The translations under genes and the position numbers were made by a program. The notes beneath the pieces are model-generated. The model was not told the DNA's origin, did no database searches, and worked only from the letters and a program-made list of their open reading frames with translations. From Halalkalicoccus sp. NIPERK01 (GTDB lineage Archaea > Halobacteriota > Halobacteria > Halobacteriales > Halalkalicoccaceae), in the NCBI RefSeq assembly GCF_030287405.1, contig NZ_JASVVV010000006.1, positions 62,001-126,000 of the forward strand: a stretch of DNA of 64,000 nucleotides, given 5' to 3'. Shown piece after piece: positions 62,039 through 64,000 of the stretch (position 1 is its first letter; the number at the start of each line of letters is the position of its first letter).

Positions 62039-63139
62039 ATGAACGAATCAGCGTCCAGCGTCGGCAGCATCCGGACGATCGACACCAGCCTCTACCGAGT
62101 CCCGAACGAACAGACGCTCGAGGACGCGACCCAGTCGTTCGACACGCTGGAGATCGTCGCGCTCACCGCGGAATCCGACGGCGGGCATCGCGGCCTCGGC
62201 TTCACCTACACCATCGGCCGCGGGGGTGCGACGATCAAACGGTTCCTCGACGACGAACTCGTCCCGCTCCTGGAGGGGCAGCCGGTCGCGCCGCGCGCCG
62301 TGCGATCGGTCCTCCGGGACGAGACGACGTTCATCGGTCGCGAGGGGATCAGCGAGTTCGCCATCGCCGCGATCGACATCGCGGTCTGGGACCTGCTCGG
62401 CAAGCACGCCGGCCTGCCGCTGTGCGAACTCCTCGGCGGGACCAGGGAGCCGGTACCGATGTACGAAACGGACGGCGGGTGGCTCCAGTACGATGCCGAC
62501 ACGCTCGTCGAGAACGCACGGGAGATCGCCACCGAAGGATTCGCCGGCATGAAGATGAAAGTCGGATCGTCCATCGAACGCGACGTCGAACGCGTCCGCG
62601 CGGTTCGGGACGCACTGCCGGCGGATCGCCACCTGATGCTCGACGGCAACTGCTCGTATACGGTGCCGGAAGCGCGGCGGTTAACGAGCCGTCTCGATGA
62701 CGTCGCGATAACGTGGTTCGAAGAACCACTGCCGAAAGGGGACTACGCCTCGTACGCCGACCTCCGACGCCGCGTCGACGTGCCGATCGCCACCGGCGAG
62801 AACTTCTACAACGAGACGCAGTTCCGGCAGGTGATCGATCGGAACGCCGTCGACTACCTGCAGCCGGACGTCTGTCGTGTCGGCGGAATAACGCCGTGGA
62901 TGAGCGTTGCGGATCAGGCCGCTTCGGCCGGCCCCTCCGTCTCGCCACACTACATCGAACCGATCCACGCGCACCTCGCCTGCGCCGCCACCAACGTCCC
63001 GTACATCGAACACCACTCGACCGTGCTCGACGAGCTGCTCGCGAACCCGGTCGAAGCGGACAACGGACGGATCCTGCCGCCGAACCGCCCGGGTCACGGG
63101 ATGTCGTTCGAGGATGCAGAACGGTATCAGGACGCCTGA
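62039..63139 (+). CDS. Enolase-superfamily (mandelate-racemase-type) sugar-acid dehydratase
   Basis: The protein has 366 residues from MNESASSVGS. The capping domain is residues 1-130. The barrel holds MKMKVG (Lys172, Lys174: the K-x-K base), the metal ligands Asp202 (LMLDGN), Glu228 (WFEEPL) and Glu254 (TGENFY), and His304 in SPHYIEPIH. The K-x-K plus His arrangement suits a sugar-acid dehydratase or racemase such as L-rhamnonate or galactonate dehydratase, but the substrate is not fixed by sequence. It follows LutB-LutA after 35 bases and is the last gene of the island. Confidence 0.88.
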   Translation: MNESASSVGSIRTIDTSLYRVPNEQTLEDATQSFDTLEIVALTAESDGGHRGLGFTYTIGRGGATIKRFLDDELVPLLEGQPVAPRAVRSVLRDETTFIGREGISEFAIAAIDIAVWDLLGKHAGLPLCELLGGTREPVPMYETDGGWLQYDADTLVENAREIATEGFAGMKMKVGSSIERDVERVRAVRDALPADRHLMLDGNCSYTVPEARRLTSRLDDVAITWFEEPLPKGDYASYADLRRRVDVPIATGENFYNETQFRQVIDRNAVDYLQPDVCRVGGITPWMSVADQAASAGPSVSPHYIEPIHAHLACAATNVPYIEHHSTVLDELLANPVEADNGRILPPNRPGHGMSFEDAERYQDA

Positions 63140-63904
63140 GGACGATGGTTCGACGAGCGGCTCGGGCCGATAAATCAGCGGCGCTATCCTTCGACCGTGA
63201 AGCGGTTCAACACAATAGCTACTGCTCGACTCTCATTTTAGAGAAGAGTTTCAGTTTATCAGACTGTATTATTTGAATATGAATATTTGATATTCTTGTA
63301 GAAATACGAATAAAAGACGGTTAAATAGTTAGATATTCCTCGAATAGTAGAATATACTCTATGATATAGCAGCTAATAAGATATTTAGACTAAATACAGA
63401 AATAATTTTTTCGAATAGAAGTAGACATATGATCACATCTTCGTACAGACACATAGTTGGCATGTATGATCCCCGATCCACTAGGTTTTCTTCGATCGAG
63501 TTGCTCGAGAGACGCTCACAGCCGGTTACGAGAGGCGAGTTCTCGGCAAACTGCGGAGTGACGCCCCGTGAATGACGTCGTTTATTGGGGCTTGCTTCGG
63601 TCGATCAACCGGCCGGCCGCGGTGATGACCGCCCCGACCGCGGTTTCGGAGAGTTCCTCCGACGACTCCAGTCCCGACGCCCGTGCGAACAGGTTCGCCA
63701 TCGATACGGGTGTTCGCACCCACCTCTTGGAGGAGTTGGTTCGTCCGCCCGAGGTCATCTGCGATAACGACGGCCCCTAATAGCCCGTCAACGTATCGCC
63801 GCTCGTCACGATACGTGTTTAGATGCAGTTGTGACGATCCACGTACAGTCATCTATCCAGAGACACATAAGATGCGTTGGCCGTAAATCAATCCGGCACA
63901 GACG
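63140..63904. other. A/T-rich region without an intact gene; small remnant
   Basis: 63230-63480 is strongly A/T-rich with no gene. On the minus strand 63582-63701, a 39-codon reading (MANLFARASGLESSEELSET, then AVGAVITAAGRLIDRS) has protein character. Directly upstream in another frame is GRTNQLLQEVGANTRI and DGEP, so this looks like one small gene with a frameshift near 63705. The family is not recognised. Confidence 0.35.
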
Positions 63905-64000
63905 TTATGTCACTGAATACTCCTCAGCGATATAGCGAGTAGCCTCGATTAACTTATCGAGAAACTCATCGAGATCGGTTCGATGGATGGGATGTCCATG
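63905..64000 (-). CDS. C-terminal end of a protein continuing beyond the window
   Basis: The last 31 residues of a minus-strand gene are open to the right edge: HGHPIHRTDLDEFLDKLIEA, then TRYIAEEYSVT and a TAA at 63905-63907. The acidic helical tail fits a haloarchaeal protein. There is too little to name. Confidence 0.5.
   Translation of the reverse strand, partial: HGHPIHRTDLDEFLDKLIEATRYIAEEYSVT

Noticed and set aside
1-64000. CRISPR arrays, rRNA and tRNA genes
   Set aside because: No regularly spaced direct repeats and no tRNA- or rRNA-like sequence were noticed on reading; a covariance-model scan was not possible here.

Overview
The window is from a haloarchaeon (class Halobacteria). 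It is GC-rich, and most proteins are strongly acidic. Exported proteins carry twin-arginine signals, often with a lipobox. Promoters are archaeal TATA boxes about 25-35 bases before leaderless or near-leaderless starts. The gene content (an Orc1/Cdc6 initiator, a TrmB regulator, HTH_10 and IclR regulators, VapBC remnants) fits. An orphan orc1/cdc6, many catabolic cassettes and many decayed genes suggest a secondary replicon or an accessory chromosomal region; this is inference.

Layout. 1-4.1 kb: membrane proteins (AI-2E family, PAP2 phosphatase, small membrane protein, MFS) and an unknown protein. 4.2-7.9 kb: PIN-toxin and integrase remnants, a flavin oxidase, an orphan Lrp ligand-binding domain. 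7.9-9.3 kb: DUF1326-DUF2182 pair. 9.5-14.3 kb: secreted M14 peptidase, orc1/cdc6 and an unknown two-gene module. 14.6-21 kb: HTH_10 regulator divergent from a hydantoinase A/B, isochorismatase-family amidase and isocitrate-lyase-family operon. 21-35 kb: a gene graveyard. It holds a low-GC island with a disrupted membrane-anchored protein, a broken HNH nuclease, a large intact Ig-like/PKD repeat protein and repeated IS-end-like motifs. It continues with a doubly broken VapBC pair, hydrolase, methyltransferase and cysteine-synthase fragments, a basic SGNH hydrolase, and a secreted GH3 glucosidase with three inactivating lesions. Intact genes (a universal stress protein and a hydroxyacyl-CoA dehydrogenase) sit among them.

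35-45.9 kb: a sugar or sugar-alcohol island. A minus-strand operon encodes a binding protein, two ABC permeases, a TrmB regulator fused to a PfkB kinase domain, the ABC ATPase, a zinc dehydrogenase and a class I aldolase. A second zinc dehydrogenase and an SDR are divergent. Oxidation to a ketose, phosphorylation and aldol cleavage would form a complete route, with the fusion coupling control to phosphorylation.

46.7-48.5 kb holds a frameshifted lipoprotein and more remnants. 48.6-63.1 kb is a sugar-acid (hexuronate/aldonate) island: IclR regulator, mannonate dehydratase, SDR, complete TRAP transporter, two diverged UxaA-type dehydratase chains with a separate SAF subunit, zinc dehydrogenase, stress protein, LutC plus a fused LutB-LutA, and an enolase-superfamily dehydratase. 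Mannonate and altronate dehydratases both give 2-keto-3-deoxygluconate. No KDG kinase or aldolase is present here, so that product must be processed elsewhere.

The most unusual items are the TrmB-PfkB fusion, the complementary motif loss in the paired UxaA chains, the Ig-like repeat protein in the low-GC island, and paired inverted repeats that look like IclR and hydantoinase-operon operators. No tRNA, rRNA or CRISPR array was seen.
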